A program made the translations under genes and the position numbers. DNA of 64,000 bases from Paraphoma chrysanthemicola. Its lineage: Eukaryota; Ascomycota; Dothideomycetes; Pleosporales; Phaeosphaeriaceae. Below the pieces are notes generated by a model. It saw nothing but the letters and a program-made list of their open reading frames with translations, was not told the origin of the DNA and made no database searches. Where the stretch lies: NCBI GenBank assembly GCA_020744225.1, contig JAGMWG010000019.1, forward strand, positions 992,001 to 1,056,000. The letters are read 5' to 3'. Every line of letters begins with the position of its first letter. Position 1 is the first letter of the stretch. Shown here one piece after another: positions 23,050 to 34,103 of this stretch.

Positions 23050-23531
23050 ACGGCATTTCCTTCACCATCGTATCCACTTTGCTACGAGCAGGACGCTCTC
23101 CCGGCGAGGCGTTGGCGGTGTTCAGGCCTTTTGGGACGGGTCTGGAATCATCTGATATCCATGAATACACGAATGAAACTTTTCACGACCGCGTCTGCCA
23201 TGTTATACACTTCTTATGGAATTTTAACGTGGATAAATTAGAGTGGACCTGCAAGCAGCAACATGTCGCTTTCTGCGCACAACCTTCTGAACGAGTATGG
23301 AACATGCGCATCCACTGTATACACGCAATCGGCCGTTAGACGCCAGTCTGCGCGTTAGTGACCAGCTGCTTTCATGTTTGGTAGTAGTTACGCGAATTCC
23401 AGTTCTAACCACCTTATGCTTTCCGATCCATATCCAACATGTTCGCTTGCCCAGAAGGCTTAGATCCCTCACCGAGTGATGTTGAAAACCTTTGAGCATG
23501 ATAAGATCCACCCTTGCCGTGGTTGGCGGTT
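23050..23531. other. Intergenic between convergent genes
   Basis: Between the calcineurin B gene and the convergent broken gene. I see only 3' UTR-like sequence and no further feature. Confidence 0.4.
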
Positions 23532-24242
23532 TTAGGACGAGAAGGTAACACGTGATATGGCTGGCAGCTGCATGTAGTCCGCCACTGCCTCCATTTCATC
23601 CTCCGCAGCAGCAACTTCATGCTCAGCCTCAAACTTCTCTGCTACAAGCTCCATCTCGTGTTCCGCCGCAGCAACTGCATGCTCGTCCCCAGACTTCTCC
23701 GTCGCGAGCTCCATCTCATTCTCGGCTGCAGTATTTGAATCCTCGTCACTCTCTTCGTCCTCCGTAATATCCGGGTCCATGTTCTGCAGAGCGAGGAAGA
23801 ATTGAAATGATGGATTCAGCTGCACCTCCTCATCGTCGAACATCTGCCTCTGAGCTTTCGTCAAGCCAGTCAGGTCGTCTACTTTGAACTCCTGCAGTTG
23901 GTCTAGCTCCTTCTGTAGACCTTTCAGTCCGTCCAAAGAAGCGGCATCGTTCTTGCGCGTTGCATCCTTGAGACACCCGCTCTAGCTGTGCTCGGCACCA
24001 GATTGCCAAACATCCGCGTCATTCCAATCATCTAGAGCACAAGCCACGAGGATGCAGTTCTTGATGACAAAGTATGGAGGGAGCGTAGGGTCGCTAGTGC
24101 ACACCTGTCAGCAATATCCAGCATTTCTCAATCATGTTCCACATACCTTGAAATTCTTCTTTGCTTCTCGAATGCAGGGTTCGGTGTCGGTCTCGTCGAA
24201 CATGCTCCGAGCCGCGTCATACTGCTGTCGGTAGAGACTCAT
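23532..24242 (-). pseudogene. Small conserved fungal protein interrupted by one in-frame TAG
   Basis: Exon 1 (24242-24147) encodes MSLYRQQYDAARSMFDETD..., and a 42-bp intron follows (GTATGT...GACAG). From 24104 the reading continues through DPTLPPYFVIKNCILVACAL and DDWNDADVW to a TAG at 23984-23982. The same frame then stays open to 23532: KNDAASLDGLKGLQKELDQLQEF and DDLTGLTKAQRQMFDDEE, ending in acidic 20-residue repeats. Both halves resemble consecutive parts of one fungal family of unknown function. That argues for a nonsense mutation, an assembly error or readthrough, not for two genes. If the stop is real, the product is 72 residues. A 30-bp intron removing the stop would be too short. 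Confidence 0.65.
23577..23729 (-). repeat. 60-bp minisatellite in coding frame
   Basis: About 2.5 tandem units of 60 bp. They encode the acidic 20-residue units AAENEMELATEKSGDEHAVA, AAEHEMELVAEKFEAEHEVA and a partial third, inside the C-terminal half of the broken gene. Confidence 0.75.
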
Positions 24243-24868
24243 GCTGGCCAGTGTTGGGGAGGTGCCGTAGAAGTTGAGAGAATGGAGCACAGAAAGGACC
24301 GGAAGAGTGCGAAAGGTCGCAACGCGAGAGGAGATGAAAGACCGAGAAGATAGAAGAGAGAGAATACGTGTGACATAAAGATCGTAGACTGACAAACGCG
24401 CACTTAGTTCTTGCACGTGCTTGCGCGCTTTCTCCATTCAGCTGATGAGGCGACGACGCAAACAAAGTGAAAGAGTCGGCCAACAATTCCGCAACAAATG
24501 CATATAATGTTTTTAGACGATAAACGAGCAGCCAATGGTAGGATTCTGCATCGAATGTTCTACCATGTGTTGTCATTGGAATCGTGCAGGCAAGCAACAA
24601 GAGCACCGGCACAGGGTGTGCACATTCGCGCAAACTGCAAAGAAAAGTGAGAAAAGTCAGAGAGAAATCACGAGAGTGATGAACAAGCGGTCAGTAATGC
24701 AGATGGGTACAGGTGAATGCAACGCGTATGATTGCGCGCTTTTCATCGCTGCGCCAAATTATCTCGACCCTCCCACCCACCAGTAATCCACCAACTGTTA
24801 CCCACAATGAACGTTGCAAATGCGCTTATGAAAGATTCCTGCAAAGTTGTTGCATTCATAAAATTCAT
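24243..24868. other. Intergenic, nothing recognised
   Basis: Upstream of the broken gene. Only short unsupported frames are present. Confidence 0.4.
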
Positions 24869-25110
24869 GGCAAGATACATTCGGCCGTGTGATTTTGCTA
24901 TTCGGTTAGTTGGGTATCCTCAACACCTCCTAGGCGCATTTACTTTAGCCTTTAACACCTCCTAGGCGCATTTACTTTAGCCTCTAACACCTCCTAGAGG
25001 CCTTTACATCATTTTACACGCGCAGCATATCACTAATAAGGCTTTAAATGCCTCCAAGCAGCTGAAAGAATAAACTTTTAGTAGTAAATGAATACATCCA
25101 GCCTATGAAA
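24869..25110 (+). mobile_element. hAT-like MITE, copy C (right end missing)
   Basis: The left end GGCAAGATACATTCGGCCG...TTTTGCTATTCGG matches copies A, B and D. Later blocks (GCCTCCAAGCAGCTGAAAG, TGAATACATCCAGCCTATG) also match, but no inverted right end is seen. An internal segment has expanded into a tandem array. It ends about 90 bp past the stop codon of the sugar transporter. Confidence 0.7.
24922..25005. repeat. 32-bp tandem repeat inside MITE copy C
   Basis: The unit ACACCTCCTAGGCGCATTTA plus CTTTAGCCTTTA occurs twice almost perfectly, then partially (ACACCTCCTAGAGGCCTTT). The other MITE copies have only one such block. Confidence 0.85.
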
Positions 25111-25202
25111 CCAAGATTGAATGGAAACAAGCCTGATTGGGCAACCCATCCTTCCAATCTTCAAGCCTGCGATGCGTAATTCTTCTGTCGCCGTTTCTTA
25201 GC

Positions 25203-27208
25203 CTACACCTTCTGTTCGACCCTCTGGTGCTGTGCCTCAACACTCGCACGACCATCTGCATTCTCCATCGCAACTGTTGCCGCCTTCTCGCCTGCGTTGT
25301 CGAGCACTTCCGCCATGCCGCCAGTGCCTGCAGTGAGTTGGGCGCCCTTGCGACCGATGAGGTACCACGGAAGGTTGAACATCTCATCCATGGATTCCAA
25401 AGATTTTCCGCTTGTTTCAGGGAGGAAGAAATAGACCCAGACGAGGCCAACGGCGGTGACGCTGCTGAAGAACAACATGGTGCCGCCGGTGGACATGCCG
25501 ATGAACATGAGAGGTACAGCCTATGTTGCGTTAGTACTTCTACTATGACTTTCACGGGGACTTGACATCGAGCTTACCTTGGAGTTTCCATACTGGTTGA
25601 CAAAGTGGAAAGTCATGGCAATTGAGCCACCAAGCGCACGAAGACGCAGCGGGTAGATCTCAGAATTGATCAAGTATTGGATGCTGTTCCATCCTAGCGC
25701 CCATCCAAAGCCACTGAAGTAGATCATGACAATCGCACCCATTGCAGCGTGCTTCTGGCTCGACGTCTGTGGCACCGACTTGTCACTGATTTTGTTATCG
25801 ATGAGGAGGAAGATGGCCATGTATAGCATCGAGACGAGTTGTAGGGTGATGCCGGTGGCTAGAGAGCGCTTGCGGCCGATGAAGTCGATCAAAAAGAACG
25901 CGCAGATCATGCTAGAGACGAATTTCACGACTCCAAAGATTGCAGTAGCGAACAGCTTTTCATTTTGTCCGGTGGTGCCCTAAAAATCTAATGTTAGCTC
26001 ATGCTGGAGTTGTGGACTGCGAAGGTGGGTGGTCCCAATCGGGTCTAGCGCCTTGGCGAGTAACCCAAAATCATACTGTCCTGGCAAATGTGCTACGTCT
26101 TCCACATGGAAATTGGGGAAAAGCTTACCATCATGGCAAAATATTGCGGTGCGTAGATTGTAATGGAGTTGGCACCGGACCACTGCGAGAGCAATTGGGA
26201 GAAGATACTGAGTTGGAGGCGGTAAAGGTTGGCCCTGCTTGCGAAAAGTTCGCGAATTGGTCCGAGCCATGAGGTTCCCATGGTCGCTTCGCGCTCGCGG
26301 TTGAGTTGATCGTTGATGTCAATGATCTCCGAGGTAACGTAGGGATGGTCACCGGGGAGCTGACGTAGGCGTGACAGGTTTTCAAGGGCCTCCTCGTGAC
26401 GGCCGACTTTGATTAGCCAACGAGGTGATTCGCGGCTGAAGAAGGAAAGTGTAAATATGATGCCAGCAAACATCAAGTGCATGCTGTTGGGAACGAGCCA
26501 TTGGGCGTCAGTGGCGGAGGAGATGTGAATTGAAGATCCCCAGGATGCGAAGTAGGCAAGCATAATACCACTACCCCATACATTAGCAGCTGTGTCGTTT
26601 ACGGATCATCCCAAAACTCACATGTAGACTGAACCGGCAAAAGCGCAAACGCAGAGACCGCGAATGGCCCTTGGTGCAGTTTCCGCCAGATAAGTTGGGG
26701 CAACAACAGTGGTCTGACCAATACCAATACCAGCAATGAAACGGCCAGCATAGACCATGCCAATGTTGCCAGTGGTAGACGATGCAAGGAAGATTGCAAT
26801 GCCAGTGACCCAAACTAGGCAAAGCTGTCGTGTTGCCCAGAGACGGCCAATCTTGTCGGTCAAGAAGAATGCAATCATTGCTCCGAGAATCGAACCCATC
26901 TGGACCATAGATGTGATGTTGGACAATAGTTCAGCAATCTCGTGTTTCGACTTGGAAGGATCATCGAGACCAAACTTTTCTCTAAAAGGTTTGAGTTCGG
27001 CTGTTGTACCGATGAGTCCTTCGTCGATACCACGCGCTGCGCCCATAAGACCTGTTTTCCGGGTCAGCTAGATGCCCCGGGAGAGATTGTGAAGAGCGCG
27101 AAGGAAGTGTGGAAAAGGCTTACCGAACACGAAAACGCCGAACCAAAGACGCCAGTTGAGCGACTCCTTAGGAGTATCCTTCAAGTTTTCTCTCCATGGG
27201 TTCCACAT
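25203..27208 (-). CDS. MFS sugar transporter (sugar porter family)
   Basis: Five exons on the minus strand: 27208-27124, 27051-26622, 26570-26129, 25979-25578 and 25520-25203. They give 558 residues, normal for the family. It is a twelve-helix plasma-membrane permease driving proton-coupled or facilitated hexose uptake. Family marks are ARGIDEGLIG after helix 1, DKIGRLWATR (loop 2-3), ETAPRAIRG, the SRESPRWLIKVGR motif after helix 6, IDFIGRKR (loop 8-9) and PETSGKSLESMDEMF after helix 12. Phases and GT/AG borders are consistent at all four introns. The substrate cannot be read from sequence. Its neighbour upstream is a Gal80-like oxidoreductase gene in the same orientation, 2.7 kb away. Confidence 0.93.
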
Positions 27209-28710
27209 GATGAGCAACGATTTCTTTGGCCTGGAAGAAGTTTGCAACGAGATGTGACGGACAGATGGCTACCAAGAAGTGTCACGGCCTCTGAACGAGG
27301 GCAGGATGAAGAGTCTTTTTATACTTAGATCAGTAGCGTATAATCCCCAGTCCTGGGGTTGCACCATGCGGAGATGCAAAATGCGGAGCGATCATGTCAC
27401 GCTTGTGCTTCGCAACCCCGTCCTAGCACGCGGAGCGACCGAATCGCTGTCAATGACCATGTGCTGCCAAGCTGCCAGCCTGCTGAACTGGTTGCTTGAG
27501 GTAATTTTCCCCCAGCTTATCGTTCGAGGCGTTCATGGGGGCCCCGACTTGTTCCGTGCTGTCTCGCCTCGAGGGTAGGATGCCGATGATCAAAAGCCGA
27601 CGCATTACTGGCTATTTGCGCCCTCGTAAGACCAGCGCAACCACCGACGGCCACGAGGTTACATGCCCAGAGACGCGGCGCAGTTGCTTTGCATGCTTCG
27701 AATGCTTGGGTGGGGCAAAGCTTCCTTGTCCATGCAGTTTGTGGAGCTTAGCACCGGCGCCGTTGACGTGCGACAACCAATCGCACGCGGCGATCGGCGC
27801 GTTGAATGAACCCCGCAATCCTCCAGCCCGTGTTTTCTACACCATGAACGCCGGAGACGACAATTTCTCGCGACTGGGGTGTCCGATCCCGAAGAGCAGC
27901 CGAACAACGCACCGCATTGATTCGTTGATAGACTCGCACGCGGAATGCACAAGTAGCATCGGTGGTCCGTGGCGAGGGCCACTTTCGGTCGACACCACTC
28001 CGAAGCAGCCACTATTCCCAAAGTCGTCCTTTAGCGGTCGGCGGTGTGGTTTTGACAGAGGCGGCTCCACCACGTGCGACTTCCTTGTTCAGGGCCTCGA
28101 CTTTGGCACCGACTCGCGGAATACCTCTTTTAGGTGCTTCTCCATATGCCGACCTTGAATCTCGCCTCTAGATATCACTGCGTCCCACGCCAGCCACCCT
28201 ATCGAAATAGCTGGTATGACGGTACAGATAGCCCATCCGATTCTTGAAATCCTCGACACTCATGAAGAGATCTGGCTTGACTACAACCAAGCAGTTACTA
28301 ATGTCGGCCGGGGTAAGGGGAATCATAAGGATAAGGAAGTAGTTGGCGAGTGCGCTGCTAGACTTCTCTCCTCAAAGCATATTCTTCGCAATAGAGATTG
28401 CGGGCCTTTAGGCCCACAAAACGATACCATGACACCTTCAAGTACCTTAGCGGTGTTGTCCGTTCTCAGACTATCAGTGTCAAGCGCCCGGTTGTCGGGA
28501 CATTTCGCATCTCCTCAATGATTTTCTATATGTTCCCGCACGCGGCGATTGATGGTACCAGGCCCAATTTATTGAGGGTCGGTCCACAACCCTACTGTGC
28601 TTGTGCAGCTACGGTGGAACAACAGATCTACCCGCTCCCCAACTTCTTTTACGAGCAGCGCAAAGAGATGTAATTGCTGCAAAAGTAGCAAAGACATTTT
28701 TAGTGTAGAT
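27209..28710. other. Gene-poor stretch upstream of the sugar transporter
   Basis: It holds the transporter promoter. A frame at 28216-28521 followed by another-phase frame to 28673 might be a decayed gene, but I recognise no family. Confidence 0.35.
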
Positions 28711-28804
28711 ATCTAGAGCCCCTTAATGCGTTATAAAGGTTGCGTTGCAGAGGTAAACACACGCAAAGGCATTCAGGAGTGTCCGCCCGGAGTTGTCAAG
28801 GTTG
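28711..28804 (+). repeat. Dispersed short repeat family 2, copy 1
   Basis: It contains CTAGAGCCCCTTAATGCGTT, ATAAAGG, ACACACGCAAAGGCATTC and AGGAGTGTCC...GTCAAGG. The same ordered blocks recur near 38.4, 58.6 and, inverted, near 63.1 and 55.9 kb. Confidence 0.7.
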
Positions 28805-29654
28805 GAGTGTTTCACGCGACGACATGCCAATCCCTGTGGTTTTTGCCGAGTCAATAGCTGCAGACATTTGCTTGCGCGCTGCAAGGAAGCGAAACCGAAG
28901 CCGAAGCCGTCGTGGCCGTCCACTTGAGCAACGGCAGGACTCATGAGTGACCGAGCGAAAGACTGGGGATGCGCCTGCGTCCAAGACACCTTCACGCACG
29001 CGGCCCATGTAAGAAGGTATCTTGCAGATATTCACATCGTTCGAGTCGGCTTCTACCAGACGACAATTATAGCGTTGTGCAACAGAGGCCCTTTGCCGTG
29101 AAGGACTATCCCAACAAAACTTCGTGCATCGGAAGCGTTGCCCTAGTGAACCTGATGCTCAATAAACATCTTGGCAACGTCCTGATTTGCCGATTTGTCT
29201 CGAAGGTGGCCTGAGTAGTGGGGACGTCTTCAAGTCGCAAGGCGGGGTACGAATCATTTACACGATCCGGGGCATTTGCATGAGTCGAACTGGTGGGGCA
29301 CCTGAAGGTGCTGAGTTGTAAGAGAAGCTTCAGCCTCTTTCGCCTCCCTTACCAGTTGGTGTAGTCCCGGCACTGCGGTCGAGTAAGCGCCACAGACGGA
29401 TCGGCGGAGCAACACCTGTAGCGTTCTTGTGCACCCTTTTGCGCACATTAAAAAATCTCAATTAAAAAGGCGTACCTTTTGAATCATTTGAAACCTTGCT
29501 GTGGGATTGTTTCTCGTATCGACGCAAGTAGTCTCTCAGTGGATCGTCGCAACATGTCAACGAACGTCAAGAACCGTGTGCAGGGAGAGGACGATATCAC
29601 AGCTGACTCATCAACAAAGACCTTGGTTGCTGGCATGGTTATGATCTTTCTGAT
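28805..29654. other. Intergenic, nothing recognised
   Basis: Between a family 2 repeat and MITE copy D. No supported gene. Confidence 0.4.
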
Positions 29655-29907
29655 GGCATGCTAGATCCGGCCGCGCGCTTTTGTTGTTCGGCCAGTTGTC
29701 TGCTGTTATCAACGCTTACATACCTTCGCGCCTTTCTGTAAGCGCAGTTCAACACTGATAGATGATTGACTGCCTCCAAGCGACTACAAAAGTAAGTCAT
29801 CAGTAGCGAGTGAACATATTCAGCCTTGGAACCAGGACAATGTAATGACTCTTCAAGGCGGAGTGCACGGCCGGATAGCAAAAGCATACGGCCGAATTCA
29901 TCTGGCC
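29655..29907 (+). mobile_element. hAT-like MITE, copy D (complete, perfect 8-bp target duplication)
   Basis: A 253-bp element flanked by identical TTTCTGAT octamers at 29647-29654 and 29908-29915. The left end reads GGCATGCTAGATCCGGCCG followed by CGCGCTTTTGTTGTTCGGCC. The right end on the other strand reads GGCCAGATGAATTCGGCCG followed by TATGCTTTTGCTATCCGGCC. The inverted ends plus an 8-bp duplication indicate mobilisation by a hAT-type transposase. The right edge lies 19 bp past the stop codon of the oxidoreductase gene. Confidence 0.9.
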
Positions 29908-29926
29908 TTTCTGATTGTTATGCAGG

Positions 29927-31140
29927 CTATAAGTAGTTCTCTCGTGTACCACGATCCGCACTTCGATATATAGCATCGATCATCTTGTGACGCAAGAGCG
30001 CGTCCTCAAATGTCGTCACGCTGTAACCCTGCTCTTTCCCCACACCAGCCCAGGCATCCCAAGCCTTGCCAACGTTGAACGAGCGATCATCTGCTTTCTC
30101 AATTTCGATTACCTCAACTTTCTCGTCGGTCGCTAGCTTAACTGTGGCCTGTGACATCTGAATGTGTCCGCCTCCCTTGCTACCTTCGAGAACAAGCGAA
30201 GCCTCAGTCCCATTGATCTCCCAGTAGAAGTCGCGACCAGTCCGAGATGAGCCAGGCGCATATGTTGCGTCTATAACACCATCCCCATTAACGAGTCGAC
30301 CAGTAATGCTGATATAGTCGTGTGCGGTCTTCTGGACCTTGCCCTTTGGCTTGCCGTCGCTGTCCAGTAAATCTAGTTCGGGTCGAAGGTTGGCAAGGGT
30401 GGCTGATATATCTTTGACCTCGCCCAGTACATAACACAACGCATCTATGGCGTGACCAAATGGAATTGTGACAAGGTTCGCACCTGCTTCAATAGGATAG
30501 CCATACAGAAAGCTTTCCCAGGCTATTGGACCAAATATCACGCCCTAACACAATGTGCCTCAGCAATACGCCGAGATAGCCGCAGGAACTGGAATAACTC
30601 ACATGACCATACATGGTGGTTCCAAGAATTCGGCCGAGTTGGCCTGACGCGACGATTTCCTTTGCTTTCACGATGGCTGGGTTCTGACGGGCTTGGAGGC
30701 CGACCAATGTGCGAACACCCTTTGCTCTGGCCAATTGAACAAGTTCTTCTGCTTCAGACAAGTTGCGTGCAAGCGGCCATTCCACGAAGATGTCCTTTCC
30801 AGCTTCAAGAGCAGGCTTGATCAGCTTGTAGTGCTGCGGAACATTAACGCTGACTGCAACGATGTCGACATTCGGATCCGATGCGATTGCTTCAGGACTG
30901 TCATATGTTGCAACCTCGTCCAGCTTATATTCCTTCGCAGCGGCTTCGGCGGATGCTTTGGAGCTGTTCTGAAGTGCTGTGATCTTGTACAGCTTAGTGT
31001 TCTGGAAGTAGCCCAAATGACTTCCGGAAGCCCAGGAACTAGAGCATGGTTAACGCACTGAAGTAATATCCAGCAACGGCTGTTACAGACCCTTTTGCAG
31101 AGAGCCCGATGAGGCCTATACGCTTCTGCGTTGTAGCCAT
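29927..31140 (-). CDS. Gfo/Idh/MocA-type oxidoreductase, Gal80-like
   Basis: Three exons on the minus strand: 31140-31091, 31038-30603 and 30544-29927. They give 367 residues. The N-terminal Rossmann fold shows RIGLIGLSAKGSWASGSHLG, completed by splicing, and YKITALQNSS. The central block VEWPLARNLSEAEELVQLA holds EWP where catalytic members of the superfamily usually have EKP with the active-site lysine. The same change is known in Gal80, a non-catalytic NAD(P)-binding regulator of galactose genes. The C-terminal beta domain (GYPIEAGANLVTIPFGHAID) is normal. The protein may be a sugar-responsive regulator or an oxidoreductase using another residue. It lies near a sugar transporter gene. Confidence 0.88.
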
Positions 31141-32265
31141 TGTACCGTCACGTTGTTTTTCGAAGTTTTGCGTTAATTCCTCAGCCTCTTGTCAGAAGCT
31201 TACCCGAGGAAGTCTTTCCAAGATTTCTCCGAAACCTTGCCAATGCGATTGGTGAAAATGCAAGTTACTCACACCCTCTTATAATCGATCTACAAAGTCC
31301 GCGAAATAGTTCACTCCAGGTTTGAGGATTACAAATGTCTCCAGTATGATGACGTTAGCCTTCGATTGTGCAATATGAGGGGTCCATGCATAAACGCCGG
31401 AGAGAATCCGCAACTCATGAACCTGCACTCGAGCTCTACAATGCGCCGCAATGGAACCAAGAAGTCTCAGCATTATTCATTGCAATATCGCAATTGGTCA
31501 AAGTAGACAATTCGAATCTTTCTTAGAATACCACGGATGCGCGCCTAATTGCACACCAGCATCTCTAGTACTTAATGGACTCGAATCCCAGCGCTAGTCC
31601 ACAAAATGCCCACGTAAATATACTGAAGATCGTAACAGTGGTGACCGCTCTCTTGCACGACACTCTTCGATGAGGAAAGCGTGGCGCATAAGCCACTTTT
31701 ACCCGACGCACGCTACTTCCAAAATGACAAGTGTAAGCGCCAGGCGTCGGGCGCACGAGGTACAGAAGCGAACGTTGGTGCCTTCAGGAGCCAAGAATAC
31801 GACTGTTCGATCTGCAAGGGGAGCATGAAGATCCTTGAAACCGCTGGACGCGTTTGCTATCGCTGCTCTAATCCGCGTGTGGCGATCTTCTCGACGTTGC
31901 AAAGACAATCAGGTAGATGCCTACTTGGCACGTGATGGCTAGCTTAAAACGGACTAACGACCTCGGGAACCGTCACGCAAGGACCTTGGAAGTCCCAAGC
32001 TACCAGCCATTCTCACTTCGTCTTTAAGCGACTGGGTCATCATCCAACCCGCAGTCGTCGCACGAGTGGTCATGTCTAGCCTCAGCTCATCGAGGAGGGG
32101 CCAGCCACAGTCCAACATACTAACACGAACAAAGCGAATAGCCAAGTCGAGCTGACGTCTGTGGCCTGCTGGTCTAAATCGATACGACCGGGCTTATGTG
32201 TAGCACAGCCTGGCTATATAGCTTGCGAATATCGCTCGCACCTCTATATTCACAATACTCAACAC
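31141..32265. other. Intergenic, nothing firm
   Basis: Short frames overlap on both strands near 31.6-31.9 kb without recognisable domains. The right end carries the P450 promoter. Confidence 0.4.
32212..32219 (+). promoter_or_regulatory. TATA-like box of the P450 gene
   Basis: GGCTATATAG lies about 50 bp before the proposed P450 start at 32266. This spacing favours a transcript beginning after the in-frame ATG at 32161, and so a start at 32266. Confidence 0.4.
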
Positions 32266-34103
32266 ATGATCCCGCAGTTCTCTTTGGCAAGCCTCGACAT
32301 GGAAGAGCATCTTTACCTGACAGCCTTCTTCGCCGGGACGCTCCTCCACGTCTTCATATTCTCGAAGAATGAATGGGACCGACGGTCTCCCTGGATATTC
32401 TCGTTCTTCTGCTTTGTGTTTGCGACAATCGTTTTGATTCTTGACATAAGATATAAGTACCATCTTTTCGCCGCTTTGCTCAGGGCTTGTGTTCTCGAAG
32501 GCGTTCTCTTGGGCGGCTTAGTGTCATCTATGACAGTCTATCGCCTCTGCCTTCACCCACTCCGTTCGTTTCCCGGGCCCTTTGGCGCGCGACTGACCGC
32601 ATTCTGGTTTACCAAAGAAAGCATTCCAGATCTGAGGTTTTATGTCAAGCTTCGCACATACCACGACCAGTATGGAGACTTTGTCAGAATACGTATGACT
32701 GAATCATTCTTGTGCTTTCTGAGACACTGACCATGTTGCGCAGGACCACGTGAGTTGTCTATACGGCATCCAGACGCTGTTGTGGACGTCCATGGACCCA
32801 AGAATAAAATCAAGAAAGCCGAGTTTTACGAGCAGAACGACCCGCTCATGAGCCTCCAAATGAGTCGAGATGTCGATTTTCATAAGCATCAACGTAAATT
32901 CTGGGACAGAGCTTTTCACAACAAAGGTACGCCTCCTTGACCGCCCACTTTACATTCTCAAACAATCTGTACAGCTCTGACCGAATATACCCCACTGCTC
33001 AATAAACATTATCGAATTTTTCTCGACATTCTCCTCACCCAAGCGGAGACTGAAACTCCTGTTGATGCGAGCAATGTCCTCATGGACCTATTCTTCGACA
33101 TCGTCTCCGATCTCACTTTCGGAAAGTCCTTCAACGCATTGACGGAGAAGCGACGAAATCCAATCATTGGGGAGTTCCTGCAGCAGCAAAATATAGTAGG
33201 CTTCTTGCTTCAGCAAATGCCACTCTTCTATCTTATCCGGTGCTTACCATTTGTTCAAGAACGCATGAATGCTTGGATTGGGTGGTATGATAATGCACTA
33301 GAAGAGCGGAAGAAGGTTGGTAATGATTTTCATTCTGCTTTTACGATAATTAACTGGTTTAGATGATGTCCGTGAGCACTGATTTTTACACGTATTTGTC
33401 TCAGTCCGAGCATTTCAAAGTTCATGGCACCCAAGAAGCCCAATTAGCCATCATAGCTGGCGCCGACACCAACGCGATAACGATCTCAAACGCATGCTAT
33501 CTACTTTGTCAGCATCCCAAATACCAGAAGGCGCTTTACCAGGAACTTGAGGATCTTCCCACAGCCAGTGGTATCATTGACGACGAGCACCTCACAGGCA
33601 TCTCTCTACTGTCAGCCGTCATTCACGAAGTACTCAGATTGCATCCACCGGTGCCCGGTGGTCTCCAGCGCGTGACTCCGCCTTCAGGCGTAACCATTGC
33701 GGGTCGACATATTCCGGGCAATATGGTCATCTCTACTCCGACTTACTCGATTCAGCGAGGTAAGTTATAGTTCAGCGGTTCCTCACCTTCACTAATAAAT
33801 GCAGATCATCGCGCATTTCCTCAGCCAGACGACTTCATACCAGAGCGATGGTCCACTAGACCCGAGCTCATCTTGCGCAAAGATGCTTTCGTAGCTTTTG
33901 GGTACGGGACTTACAACTGCGCCGGAAAACCCTTGGCGATGTTGCAATTACGTATGGTACTTGCCATGATCATTCAGAACTTTGAGATCTCCGTCCCTCC
34001 AGGCCGGGAGAAAGAGTTCCAGCAGTTCGCGGATGAACAGTCTGATTGCTTCACCGTACATCTCAGCCCATTACCTTTACGCCTGAAAAGAAGGATACAC
34101 TGA
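32266..34103 (+). CDS. Cytochrome P450 monooxygenase
   Basis: Five exons (32266-32692, 32744-32926, 32975-33315, 33363-33759, 33805-34103) give 548 residues. The N-terminus has several hydrophobic segments (LTAFFAGTLLHVFIF, FSFFCFVFATIVLIL), more than one ER anchor. Then come HPLRSFPGPFGARLTAFW (Pro-rich hinge) and the oxygen-binding helix region AIIAGADTNAITISNA. The ExxR motif is EVLRLHPP, the aromatic region is FIPERW, and the heme loop is FGYGTYNCAGKPLAM with the ligand Cys near residue 487. The substrate is unknown. The gene stands alone without other biosynthetic genes close by. An extended start at 32161 is in frame but less likely. Confidence 0.92.

Noticed and set aside
27535..28158. 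Plus-strand frame of 207 codons
   Set aside because: Composition is rich in Arg, Ser and Cys without order, there is no domain, and several shorter frames cover the same bases.
28216..28673. Possible decayed gene in two frames
   Set aside because: I could not recognise a family or join the frames with a valid intron.
31565..31935. Opposed short frames, one ending in a hydrophobic segment
   Set aside because: Mutual shadows without start context or family.
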